From positions 2,593,501-2,657,500 of the forward strand of contig OZ025875.1 in the NCBI GenBank assembly GCA_964019415.1: DNA of 64,000 nucleotides, read 5' to 3'. Below, one piece after another: positions 34,633-46,800 of this stretch. The DNA is from Ianthella basta. Its lineage: Eukaryota > Porifera > Demospongiae > Verongiida > Ianthellidae. Within the stretch, counting starts at the first letter, position 1, and every line of letters begins with the position of its first letter. The notes beneath the pieces were generated by a model. That model was not told where the DNA came from, made no database searches, and saw only the letters and a list, made by a program, of their open reading frames with translations. The translations under genes and the position numbers were made by a program.

Positions 34633-35037
34633 TCTCTTATATATAAATCTGACCGTGTCTGTCTGTCTGTCTGTGCATCTGCTATGCACGTACGCATTTC
34701 TTGTGCCATTGGCAATAAGCTTGCTGTGGTTGCTGAGGGCATCGGGGGTCAGGTTTTTGCGGGGTTGCCGCTGCCCATCTTGCCGTTTGCAGAGAGATTT
34801 ATCTTTCCACTTTCCCTTATTCCTTAGCAGATGACAGCCAATTTCTAATTATCGTTCTTATTGCTTCTGGTTTTTACCAGATTTGATTCGTTGTCGTCCA
34901 GTCATCACACCAGCTATTATTTTTAGCCAGCATAAGACTAGCTGTAGCAATAACATGGTTGCTGGGGGCATCTGATAGGAAGTGTATGTGTTGGGTGCCA
35001 TAGAAGAGAAACTCGCCAAAGGCAGGCTTCTCTGCTA
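34633..35037 (+). mobile_element. Helitron-like non-autonomous element, degenerate
   Basis: Starts TCTCTTATATATAAATCTGACC and ends in the hairpin region CTCGCC...GGCAGG followed by CTTCTCTGCTA. The expected terminal CTAG is mutated to CTAT. The element ends 63 bp before the FN3 exon at 35101, so it lies in or next to the splice acceptor region of that exon. Confidence 0.5.
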
Positions 35038-35100
35038 TGACTTATATGATTCTGTGTGACAACTGGTTGTAGTTATGTGCAGCTGCCTGTATTCCTGCAG

Positions 35101-35907
35101 TGGTTCAAGGACATCACAATGATCCTGCTGAGATTCCAGTGAACATCACCTTAGATATGACGATCAGCGATCCACTCAACTCAACCTCAGCCTTCATTCG
35201 ATGGAATGAACCACCTACATGTGGTCACTGCATGGAGTGTGGCTACTTCATAACTCTTGATGGTGGGGCAACAATGAAGAGTGGCAGTGGAAATTCCAGC
35301 CCCACTCATGTGCTGAGTGGACTAAAGCCATTTACAATGTACTCCATTCAAGCAAGGGCAGAATGTCCACATGGTGGCAGAACTCCCTTTTCTATACCCT
35401 TCAACTTCACAACGGAGAGAGCAGGTAAACAATGACATACAAGCACACAAACATGCATGCCTACACAGCCTACCCACACCCTGCACAACATTACCACCAA
35501 TTACTTATGTCCAACCATATTCACTGCATGTGCATGTAAAACTGTGCAGTCTGAAGAACAATAAGGATCTGTATCTGACCTGAGTAAGATTGCATGGTAC
35601 TCTGTTCCACTGCACACAGCTCCTTCCTCGCCCAGAAACGTAACTGCTACTGCAATGGGAAGTGACATGGTTGTACTGAGGTGGATTGAGCCAGAATGTG
35701 TCAATGATGACAACATTACAGGCTACCAGGTCATCAGAAATGGATTAGTAATTGAGGCCAGCATCATCCCTAGCACAGATGGCGCATTCTTTGTCTACAA
35801 TGCAATCTCCCTCACTCCTGCCACTGTGTACACCTTCCAAGTGGCTGCCATCAACTCAGTGGGTGCAAGCACACCTGCAGCAGATAATGCAACTACAGCT
35901 GATGGAA
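35101..35907 (+). CDS. Two FN3 exons, probable 5' part of copy 3
   Basis: Exons 35101-35424 (324 nt) and 35620-35907 (288 nt), both phase 1-1 with good GT-AG sites, encode two FN3 domains. The first has 'SAFIRWNEP' and 'LKPFTMYSIQARAE', with a C..C..C cluster after the first tryptophan. The second has 'MVVLRWIEPECVND', 'ITGYQVIRNG' and 'LTPATVYTFQVAAINS'. The phase fits the next receptor exon at 41952. The intervening 6 kb is repeats only. No equivalent was seen upstream of copy 1. They could also be orphan exons of a further lost receptor. Confidence 0.75.
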
Positions 35908-35980
35908 GTGAGCCTATATAAGTACAAGCATGTCCTATGGTCAGCTAGATTATATGCCATGCACGAGCAAATGACACTGC

Positions 35981-36394
35981 TAGTTTTATGTAAAGCTGAC
36001 TGTACATGTGTCTGTCTGTCTGTCTGTGTGTCTGCTATGCGTGCGCTCGTTTCTTGCGCCATCAGCGTCAAACTTGCTGTGGTTGCTGAAGGCACCAGGG
36101 GTCAGGTTTTAGCGGGGTCGCCGAACTTGCGGTTTGCAGAACTATCCTTCCATTTCCGGTGTTCCTTTGCAGGTGACCACCATTTTCTAATTATTGTTCC
36201 ATTGACTTTTGGTTTTTACCGGACTGATTCGCTGTCGTCCCATGGTTAAATTTAACATAATCATCACACCACCTATTATTATATTTTTATCCAGCAGCTG
36301 CAGCAGAAACATGGTTGCTGAGGGCATTGGAGGACAGGTTAATTGGTCGTGCGCCGTAGAAGAGAAGCTCGCCGAAGGTGGGCTTCTCTGCTAG
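35981..36394 (+). mobile_element. Helitron-like non-autonomous element
   Basis: Contains the TGTCTGTCTGTCTGTGTG block and 'GGTTGCTGA.GGCA.C.GGGGTCAGGTT' of the family, and ends in hairpin AAGCTCGCC-GAA-GGTGGGCTT followed by CTCTGCTAG at 36394 and then T. The 5' end is degenerate. Confidence 0.6.
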
Positions 36395-36835
36395 TACACA
36401 AAATGCTTGATATCGCTAAAATTAGTACCCACCAAGTCCTGGACTCCTGAGTACTTTCAGATTCAAATTGCTTTTTCCTGTTGTCACCGGGCCTTGCCAC
36501 TTGTTGGTTATTCCTTGTCAGTAGTTGTTCAGTCAATAGTTTTGGAGGCTAACTTACTAATCATAATGAGAGTGAACATTTCTGGACAATTTCTGTGCAG
36601 ACCGTATGACACACTCTGACCCAATTGGACAGTGTACATGTATTTCTGTCATGTCTCTCTCCATATGTAGCTCCCTCTCAGCCCCTCAACTTGACCCCTC
36701 TCTACTTAGACGTTCATCGATACAGATAAATGTTGCCAAAACTGTTGTAACAGTAAGTATGATTAGATGCTGCCCAAGCGGTTTCTGTGGGATTTAAAGC
36801 ACAAATCTCGAGGGGGCACCCAAGCACGTACTCAA

Positions 36836-37671
36836 GTGCTGAGTGGTACAATCAAAGGCGTCTCTCCTTTCTCTACTGATGATGTCATTGGTAGCCCATG
36901 TGGGAAGCCGATAAATGAACTCTTCAGCACCTGTGAGCCTTCTTGCTGTACTCTTTCGCTATCCACTGTTAATCCTACATCTTAGGGAGGCCATCTGATG
37001 AGAACTGAAGGAAATCCAAATAGTTCACAGCGACAAATGCGTATTGTGGGGCAGATAGAAATATCAATTATAACGTCGCTACAAAAGTCAAATAGTAGAT
37101 TTTGGCATTCTGCAGTAATTCTCTCAAATACCATTGTTATGACTCATGGACTCAAACTGGCCATTAAGGTGATGAAGTAATAGCGGCATTTGTTCATTTC
37201 ATTGCTTTTGGGGAGTGAAACTAGCTGGTATGCACCGAGTGTTACTGTATTAGTACCTGTACTAACAATCTTTCCTACACAACATGTTTGTGGGATTGTA
37301 GGCTGGGAACTGGTTACACCACGGTAATAAAACTATGTATAGTGTGACATCATGCGTGACCCCTTTGTCTATAGGCGGAAACAGCTGTGTACATACACTG
37401 AAACAGCCACCTGTGAGCCAGTTCTAACTGACCATTATTTATAAAGAGGTGGCTGCCTAACGCAGTGACCATCTTAGACCTGTTCCACTATAATTATCTG
37501 TTATGGGCATGTGTACTGTATGTACCTTACACAAGGTCTGCACAGGTGCTGTGAGCATACATAACTGCTTACTGAAGAGTCCTTCCTACCTAGCACACAA
37601 TGGTGGAGACCTTGTCATTTCTGTGCACAATGCAAGGTGTATGTTATGCACCATTGCATGCTCCCACACAT

Positions 37672-37736
<65 letters not shown>

Positions 37737-39570
37737 CACATGCAAATGCATGCTCATAAATGCACAGACACACAGTTTAACACTCAATCAATTACTAAGC
37801 GGTCGACAGGTTACAACGACAGAGGAGTCACTTCAAAGGTAATGTAAGCCGGTCTTGATATTCAAAATCAATTTAAGTTGCACATGACACATCAAGTGAC
37901 ATCAAAGTGATGCTAGTGATATGATATGTATGGTAAAGCCTATATAGGGTGAAGATACAAGAGGTACACATTTCCGTTTCCACCCCCTGCGAGCGCGTTC
38001 ACATAGCCCTATAAAATGCCTTCCATCATGCGCGCACGCTGTCTTATTGTGAACTCCAGTGCACGTAGCGCATCCGCTGGCAGCTACTGAGCCATACGTC
38101 TTTGCATGTGAGTAAAGACAGTGCGTACTCACTCTCTCTTGGATGTAGGATGGGTCTCCTACTACTCATTAACATAATTGCAGGTGAGAAAACAATGTTT
38201 TAGTACCCTCACTGTCCGAATGTCCATTCCACGGGCTTCACTCCTTCTCCTCCACAGGACTTCTCTGCAGCTTTCAAGTGGCAGTAGGTAAGCTTGAGGC
38301 ACGCTGGCCACTTCACGTATCATAGAGTAACTTAGCAGATTTGGGACAGCCTCCTGGTTCTCAGCGACTACTCGGGATGTTGACTTTAAACTAGACCAAA
38401 TTGTAACTCGCAATGAGCCTACAGTACAATATGTTAGCAGGATGGACACTTGAGTCAAGCACCTATAACTCTCACAACAGTTAGAGCTAAGAAAGTTTCA
38501 ACTCAGTCCACTTGATACCCACTGGATGTGACACCGATGAGCCGAGTGCCTTTAGGCAATAAGGCTATTAACCTTCGGTTAAATTTACCTTAGCATAATG
38601 TCACTAACACTGCCATCCTCTTTATAGTTAGAGGTACATTCCTATGAGTTGCATGCTGCCGTAGATAGTAGTGCATCATGTTTTTTATCTTCCTTGTTCA
38701 GTTTCTGTTTTGTCAATGGTTATTAATTTTGTTTCTAATAGTATGCAGTATTGCACACAGCATGCTGCTCCCTTGGCATGCATGGTGCTTATTCCTTACT
38801 GGCTACATGCCTTGGGTTCCCCACTCTTGCTCTCCCAACCAAGTTCTGTGGGGTCCTCTCCATCGTTTTTATCAATGTGATCAGGCCAAAACAGGTTGCA
38901 GCATGTGATTTAATACCATATTTTCAAAGCACATTTGTATGGGAAATCCAGGTTATTTGGAGAGTAGGCTCCACAAAACTATTTTTTAGTCACAAGCATG
39001 GTTGCTTGGTAGCCATGTTTGAATTTGAATAGGCTTGGCAGCTCGGTGACCATGTTACATCAGGCTTTGAATGGTCTCATATATGGAACTGTATCACAAT
39101 ATCATTAGGTGGGGTTGTTGAGTGGTACTCACAACCCATAAAACAATTTTTTGCTGCCTAACCTGACCTTCCGCCAACTCATTGTACACTTATACACATG
39201 GGTTAAAGGTATCCTTCCTATACTGAGCTTTTTTGGCTGGGAGATGCAGCAAAGGTACAGTTGTAGTTAGCTGCATACGTCATGTATGCATCAGCTGTTA
39301 CCATATGCTCCCTATATGGTTGGAGTGTAGGACATTAATTCTGAAATAATCCGATTCAGCGAATTTTGTGCTTGCAAAATCTAGTCTCGCTCCAGACCCG
39401 AGTACCCGACCGAGTGAAGGCATACTGCGACCACCCATATCCTTTGTTCGTCAAACCTCTGGGAACACTCTTCTGTTCACAACTATGCTTGGTCTATTAG
39501 CTACTAACTGAATGCTAATATGTTTCACTGTGCTATGTTTCTTTTCTAAGGCAGTGCGCATGTGTGCCAT
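36836..39570. repeat. Dispersed repeat, copy c
   Basis: Collinear with copy a (250-3780) but without the 2028-2617 element, so it provides the empty site. It also lacks the 31039-31565 MITE, as copy a does. No coding sequence recognised. Confidence 0.72.
37665..37733. repeat. AC microsatellite
   Basis: About 70 bp of AC repeats within dispersed repeat copy c. Confidence 0.95.
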
Positions 39571-39581
39571 ATAATTATGTA

Positions 39582-39962
39582 TCTAATATATAAAGCCGAA
39601 AGTGTGTGTGTGTCCGGGATACGTGCACGCATTTCTTGCTCCATCGCTGTTAAACTGGCTGTGGTTGCGGGGGGGGCCGAGGGTCAGGTTATAGCGGGGT
39701 TGACGTCGCCCGTCTTGCGGTTTGCAGAGAGTTATCGGTGTATTTCCGCTATGTCCTTCGCGGACCAGCGCCCTTTTCAAAATAATATTATCATTATCCT
39801 TCCCGTTGATTTTCGGTTTTCACCGGACTTGATTGGTTGTCGTCCCACGTTCGAATTCAAACCGACAATCATCATTCAAGCTAACTAGTAACATGGTTGC
39901 TGAGGGCATCGGGGGACAGGCGTCGGGCGTCGTAGCTCGCAGAAGGCGAGCCACTCTGCTAG
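39582..39962 (+). mobile_element. Helitron-like element, 381 bp, complete ends
   Basis: Begins TCTAATATATAAAGCCGAAAG and ends CACTCTGCTAG. A perfect 6-bp hairpin GCTCGC/GCGAGC (39935-39951) lies 11 bp before the end. It is preceded by A and followed by T. TC start, CTRR end, a hairpin about 11 bp upstream and insertion between A and T are the diagnostic terminal features of Helitrons. No helicase is present, so it is non-autonomous. Confidence 0.75.
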
Positions 39963-40219
39963 TCTAATATACAAAGCCGAAAGTGTCTGTGTGTTTGTTT
40001 CGCTGTGCGCGCGCGCGCGTTTCTTGCTCCGTCATCGTCAAACTCCCTGTGGCTGCTGGGGGCCCCGGGGGTCAGGTTATAGCGGGGTTGACGGCGCTCG
40101 TCTTGCGGTTGGAAGAGTTATCGATCCCATCGACTTCCGGTTTTTACCTGACTTAATTTGCTGTCTTATCACGTTCGAATTTAAACCGATAATTAGCAGC
40201 TTGAGCTGTAGCAGTAACA
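39963..40219 (+). mobile_element. Second Helitron-like element, head-to-tail
   Basis: TCTAATATACAAAGCCGAAAG starts at the very next base after the CTAG of the previous element. The copy runs to about 40219, where it is cut off by the receptor upstream block, so the 3' hairpin and CTAG are missing. Confidence 0.65.
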
Positions 40220-40220
40220 C

Positions 40221-41951
40221 GGTAAGTTAATACGGCATAGTTTGCGTTGCTGTATGATCTTGTCTATTGTTGTAGCTAATGTTCCATTGCATGCAGTCCA
40301 CTGACACAGTAACTAAGATATGTACTAATGGAATTCTGTGGCAAGAAGATCTGCCTTTCATTTGTTGACAGAGGCACTGGCAAGAAGACTGTCCAGATTA
40401 TCTTGTACAAAGGTCGATTGTACTGCTGTACCTGGTCTATCTAGCCCTTGCCAATAACTGGAGGTGCTCGTGCACGGTAGCTATAGCTTACCATCATATG
40501 TATCCCATCTGCAGTAAACTATTAAGTTAACTACTTCAACCCGCAGGTTCCGTGCGCATAACAGGATTCATATCCTTTGAGCAAGCCCGTGTCTCTAAAT
40601 TTTAAGCTGACATCATACAGCAATCGGCGAATCTGATTGGCCAGAACAGGATCTTGTCCTGGACACACATCGACGCATACAGCAATACCAGGCCCTTCTG
40701 CAAAGGGGTCTGGTGTGCCAGACTAGTACAAAATTGCTAATAATTGTACCCAAAACAATTCTATTGTACAGGAAAATTTTTATAACAGTTGTTAATATAA
40801 CTATGTAAAAAGAAAACAATAAGGTTCAGGACAGCTAAATGGATAATAAATAATATTCAAAGAACAGCCTTATATCTATAAATGTGCTAAATTACATTCT
40901 GGCAATTAATTACTAATCACATGCGATCATTCAAATTAATGTAAAAATTCAGTCAATCAGGCCAGACTCAAGGGCCTGTGGTTCCCATCACTGAGGCACA
41001 ATTGGCACGCTGCACCACCACCGACAGTCTCTGGATGAGGTAAGTGGTTGCTGCCTCCGTTCCCCGTGGTCTGGGTCATCTGGTGGCCCAGCTCTTTGAG
41101 GAGTGCCTTGGTGAATGGGCCAAACACTTTGGTTGTCTCCACTGTGACCGTTGGGAAGAGGTAAGTGGTGGTGGCAGAGTAGGATGGAGCAAAAGTGTCC
41201 TGGCAGGTTTAAATAAGAATACAAAAATGCTGAATATCGCAAAAAATTGAGGATTCTCATCAGACTTGAAAAAGATCAGAAAAGCTACTTGGGTGGGACT
41301 CCAGATCTAGAGGCATGCCTGCCTTGTCCTTCACTGAGCTCATCTCAAGGTGGAATGGTGTGCCCCTGTTTGGAGGGTACTAGGAGAGTTAATGACTCGG
41401 ATCCATGACTGCTTTGTGTGCGTGCGCTGTTGAAAATGCTGTTTTACCACAATGCATCAAGCACAGAATGTGTTGTTGATACATTTGCCCTTGCATTGGC
41501 TGTATACCATATTAATTTGGGTTTCCACATACTTAGAAACCTCTAAACTATCTAAATGCAAATTGTATTCAGAAATTAATTGTCAATTTGAAATGTTCAT
41601 GCAGTATGTGATGGAGTGCTTCAATATTTCAATAATGCTATTTGCCTTGATAAATGTAGCACTGCACTTTGTATAATACACATCACTAATTCTTAACTGG
41701 AAGGTGCCATACAATTAAGTTGTGCAAGTCATAATGTATGCACTAGTTTGTGCAATTAAATGCATACAGGAAGTGCTCAGCATTTCCACTAGAAGAAGAC
41801 TTTCAGTGATTAAATTTCAACTGAAAGTTACATTAAATATATTATTAGCTTCCCCTTTTGTGTATGTACCTACGTTATCATGTAAAATATGCAATAACTG
41901 TTGTATAGTTTGTTTAAAGTGTCTGTCATGTCTATATCTCTCTCCATTCAG
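40221..41951. repeat. Upstream block of copy 3
   Basis: Collinear with 5870-7588 before copy 1. It includes 'GACAGTCTCTGGATGAGGTAAGTGG' and the stretch up to the FN3 acceptor TCTCTCCATTCAG. No recognisable exon; probably intron if the FN3 exons at 35101-35907 belong to this gene. Confidence 0.7.
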
Positions 41952-43851
41952 CTACTTCTGAATTAGTACCCTTTAACCTGATCCTGCTTCCAGGAAGTGT
42001 CCTCAATGACAGCATCACATTTACCCTTCAGAACCGCAGTAATGGTGTCCAGTTGTATGAGCTGCAGCAGTCAGCTCTTAGTTCGAAAAACTTAAGGTGT
42101 TTCCGTGAAACCAGACAGAATCCTATCATGTTGGACAACTTAGTGCCTGGTACCCAGTACATTTTCTCATTGAGGGCATGCGAGACCAGAATTGAAAGTA
42201 ATAAAACTTGTTCCGACTGTGCATCATACAGTGATCCACTCACCTTGTACACTGCTGATGGTGAGGAGTTTATGAGCTCTCATTACTATCGTAAAGGCTA
42301 ATGCTGGAGTGAAGAGAATGAACATAATTTGCTTTCAGTTTCTCCTTCTTTCTCCCTCACTTCAGTACCCTTGATGCCTCAGAATGTCAATGCCATCAGC
42401 AATGGTTCTACCATTGTGTCAGTGACCTGGAAGGAGCCTGCTGTATTTTTCCGTGAGCACCTTATGCCACTGTTAATTGCATGCATTAGTAATCCTGAAT
42501 GAAATACACTAATACAATGATATGCAGAACATTCTCAGTTGGTGGCCAAAAAGTTCTTCCAACAGAATGTATCAATGATTCCAATGGCTAATCTCACTTT
42601 ACCAAAGCCTAAATACTGTATGTAGTTGTCTGGAGCAAATTTGGCTAATGTTAAGTGCATAGTTAGATAGCTAGGATGCACAGGCAGCTAGGGATGGTAG
42701 TCAATAGAAATGTTGGCTTTGCTAATACCTTGAAGTTACTTACTTTAACAGGTATATACAATTTTTCAGTTTGAATAATCCAAGATTTGATTGTTTCTCC
42801 TAAATTGTAGCGATTTTCAAGTTTTGTGTGTATTAATGTTTTATTGCATTCATTTTTTGTGTGCAATGTTGAGCGACTTTACACTGCTTGCTAAATTGGT
42901 CAAATTATGTTAAGAGTGGTTTCTGTGTGTATTACAATTAGCGAATTTGGAAGACTAACTTTACTAGACTTAATTTATGCAGTTCCAGTTGAGTAATATA
43001 TGAACCCAGCAATAATAAATGACATCAAGGTGATTAGCCAACAGCCACAACAGTTATATGGCTACTTGTAGCAGGAAAGAAAGGACCTGTACGTGGCAGT
43101 TCAGTATAGGTGCGTCTAATAACCATGTCACAATGCAAAGTAATGTGAAGGCTTTGGGTACAAAACCAGACTGTCCCAGAGCCAGACACAGACAGCTGGG
43201 ACAGAGGAGACAAGGATAGCCTGGTTGGTGAAGACGCAGACAGACAGGTTGGTGGCAGATCAGTCAAAGAATATGCAGACAAGGAAGTATTGGAGACAGA
43301 TTCGTTAAGCAGGATTTTACCCAGGAATTTACTGTATGGACATTTTGTAGCAATTATGGCATTGCTCGTTAAATTTGCTAAAATGAATACCCATAAAAAC
43401 CTGTTAAAATTGGTCACCTTGCAGACACATAGCTTCACCATTCCTCCTTGCCTGTACTATGCTCTGGCAATTTTGCACCAGATGGCTACATTGTGTATGA
43501 CATGTATGTAGCTAAAATTTGAGTTTACTCAATAGCATCACCACCATTTCTGGTTGGAATAGAGTAAATAATATGTATTCTGCACTGTTTGTTAGCTGAT
43601 AGTTTCTCCTATAGCTCAGAACAACAGCCTAACCACTTATGAGGTGCAGTACCGAGGAGTAACCACTCCTAATAATGTGAGTGGAGCTTTCTTTGAAGCA
43701 GTCACTGAACCTGCTGGGATGATGTTGTCCTATGACATTCTTGATCTGATGGCCTACTCTACCTACAATGTGTCTGTGAGAGCAACAAACCAGTATGGAG
43801 TGGGAAACTTTAGTGAGGAAGTGACTGTGCGGACAGAGGAGGGAGCTCGAG
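41952..43851 (+). CDS. Copy 3 exons: FN3-like module and split FN3
   Basis: 41952-42260 (309 nt), 42366-42452 (87 nt) and 43615-43851 (237 nt), all phase 1-1. The first ends LTLYTADG with an added cysteine-rich segment. The second and third together form one FN3 split by an intron of about 1.2 kb, with W in 'SVTWKEPA' and '[18 protein letters not shown]'. Confidence 0.85.
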
Positions 43852-46800
43852 GTTAGTTACAAGCTTTATATTGTACAAGTAATGTCTAGTCCTGCCTCAA
43901 ACATGCAATAATAAAATGATTATAGTATGAAATGCTATAGAGTCACTAACAAGGGGGGTTCATGGCAGTCTGTCACAGTTGTGTTGTGGGTGCTTTTCAC
44001 AAGAATGAGGCATTCAGTCTTTCTTCATGTGTTTATGCAGTTTCCTCTGCTCTGTTGGGTTTACGCATTCCGGATATCACTGCCAATGGGTTCACTCTTG
44101 AGTGGACCCCTCCCAGCACTCCAAATGAAATCATTGAATTTTACCAAGTGGCACTGTTTACAGCCAACAACCTAGACCTGCTTACATTGAACCCCATCAA
44201 TGTTAGCAGTACATCATACACCTTCACTGGCCTGGCACCTTTCACTGGGTATTCAGTCCAAGTGTGTTCCTACACCATTGAATGTGGTGACATTGCTACC
44301 TTGAATGTTACAACATTGGGAGGTGAGGGAGAAATGTATTCAGCAATAGCTGGGCAGAGTGCCACACAATCTATGTATGTACTTGTAGTGATAACACATT
44401 GCATTTTATTTACGCTTCATTGCAATATTTATTGTATAATACTGTTTGTTCCAGTGCCCCCTAAAGTATCCCCCTCAGATGGAATAAGCAACAAGCCAAT
44501 ACTCACGGGAGACCCAGTGACCATCTCCTTTGCTGTTATGAATGAGCCTGTTCCAAAAGTCACAAGGGAGGGTATCCAGTGGGTGTTCATGGGAAGTGGA
44601 GGTGCTGTCAACCTCTCCTGCACTAGTACCCTCAAGTACACCTTCTCTGATGACTGCCTCAACCTCACTGTGAACAACACAGTGGGCAGTGATGCTGGTC
44701 TGTATCAGATAACAATCACAACTGAAGGTGGAGTAGGTATGAGTGCAGTTGGGATATCAGTCAGTGGAGGTGAGTTGTGTGAGATGGTGTGTGTGTAATA
44801 TGTACATATGTACCTATGTATGTGTACTCCACCATAGCACTGGTCAATACAAATTGTTACGTGCCATCTTATGCTGCAGTTGTACCTGAGATAGTGACTC
44901 CTCTAGTGAACACCACCCTGGCCCAAGGAGGCTCCCACATGTTTGTGTGTGCAGCAGTGGCTGATCCTCGACCTGTGTTTACATTCCGCTTCAATGGGGA
45001 GAGAATTACAACCAACAACTCAAAGTATACCTTGGTCACCAACAGCACTCATGGCACTCTGACTGTGTTCAACCTACAAGGCAGTGATGAAGGGACCTAC
45101 ACCTGTTCTGCTTCCAACAGATATGGAAGTGTGAGCACTGCAGCTGTACTAACAGTGCAAGGTGTGTTTGGGTTGGGATTTGGTGATTGGATTTGTGTTG
45201 CATTTTGGTAGTAGATGCACTGTGTTCAACATGTTCAACATGTTCAACATTGGGCAGGAAGCTCAAGTCCCTTTGTGTCAAATGCATACTTATTTAATGT
45301 GGATTACTGCAGCAATGTTTCTTCTTGATATTGATTCATCTTTCTTTGCAGTTTCCCCCACTATTGTCTTCTCCCCTTCTGCTGTCCGTGATGTTGTGAG
45401 GGGAGAAAACTTGGTTGCCTCGTGTCGAGCTAATGCTGATCCACCACCAATGATTCAGTGGTTCAGAGGAGACCAGATGCTTACTGATGGAGACCAGTTA
45501 GGAAATGTATCAATATCACAAAGTTCCAAAGGCTCCGATCGCAGCAGCCAGCTCACTGTGACAGACATCACATCTGATGATACAAGGTTATATTCCTGCA
45601 TGGCAGTCAACAGACTGGGAAGGGATTCCAAGTCATTTCAAGTCAATGTTGTGGGTGAGTCAGATCCAATCCATTACAAGTTGGTATTCAGCAGCAATGC
45701 TATCCTCCCAGTGCTGTAATCTGATCCACATCCATTCTCTGTATGCAGTGAGGCCCAACATAACTGGTATTATGAGTAGTGTGAATGGTTCAGAGGAAGA
45801 AGCACTATATCATGAAAGGACGTTGACATTGGAAGAGTTCACTCCCCAATTTGTGCTGACATGTAAAGCTTATGGCACTCCTCCACCTGAAATTGCCTGG
45901 CTAAATAATGGCATTGCTCTGCAAAACATTCCAGGTAGAAGGACCATCACAGTTGAAGATGGAGGATCACTTGGTGAACTGGGTACCATCACCCAATCCA
46001 CTCTCAGTCTCTCAGAAGTACAGCTATCTGATGCCGGAGAGTACACTTGTAGAGCAATCAGGGGCAATGTGTCCCCCATCCCTGGTACCACAGCATGGAC
46101 ATTCAAATTCGGAGTCAATGGTGAGTATTTAACCTTGGTGATCAAATGAGCTTCATTTTGAAGCATGCTGTACTTTTAGTGGTTCCTTCCTTCTAATCCC
46201 ACTGTGCTTATATTACCATTTGTGTTGTATTTCTTTCAGAAACAAATGAATGTGACCCCAACCCCTGTATGAACAATGGCAAGTGTATAGATGGAGTACA
46301 AAACTACACGTGCAATTGCATAACCCTCCTTGAGGATGGCGTTTGGAATTTCTACACAGGAAGGAACTGTGCTGAAAGTGAGGGAGGATGGGTTATCACA
46401 GCATGACTTGTTGCACATTACATTATACTCTTTTGTATACACAGAGGTTGACAATCGAGTAGCCCCCTCTCTTACCACATCTCCCACAAGTCAGAAGGTG
46501 GATCTCAATGACAGGGTTACCCTGAGCTGCTCTGCTACTGGCAACCCCACCCCAAACATTCAGTGGTACAAGGATGGCATTGCAATTAAGGGCCCTCAGG
46601 CCTTTGGAAGTGGGTTTATGATCACAGAAACAACCCCCAAAGAACGAGGATTCTATCAATGTGTAGCCTTCAGCAGCTTTGGTCTACCAGCAAGATCTGA
46701 TGAAGTATCAATATTAATCAATGGTGAGAACATTTTGATACTCAACTGAGACTGCAACTGAGAAATTTTGTGTCAATGTATCGTTGTGCAGGCATAGTTC

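Noticed and set aside
36339..37180. Several 60-72 codon ORFs between the Helitron-like element and the dispersed repeat
   Set aside because: No similarity to anything recognised and not open in the homologous repeat copies.
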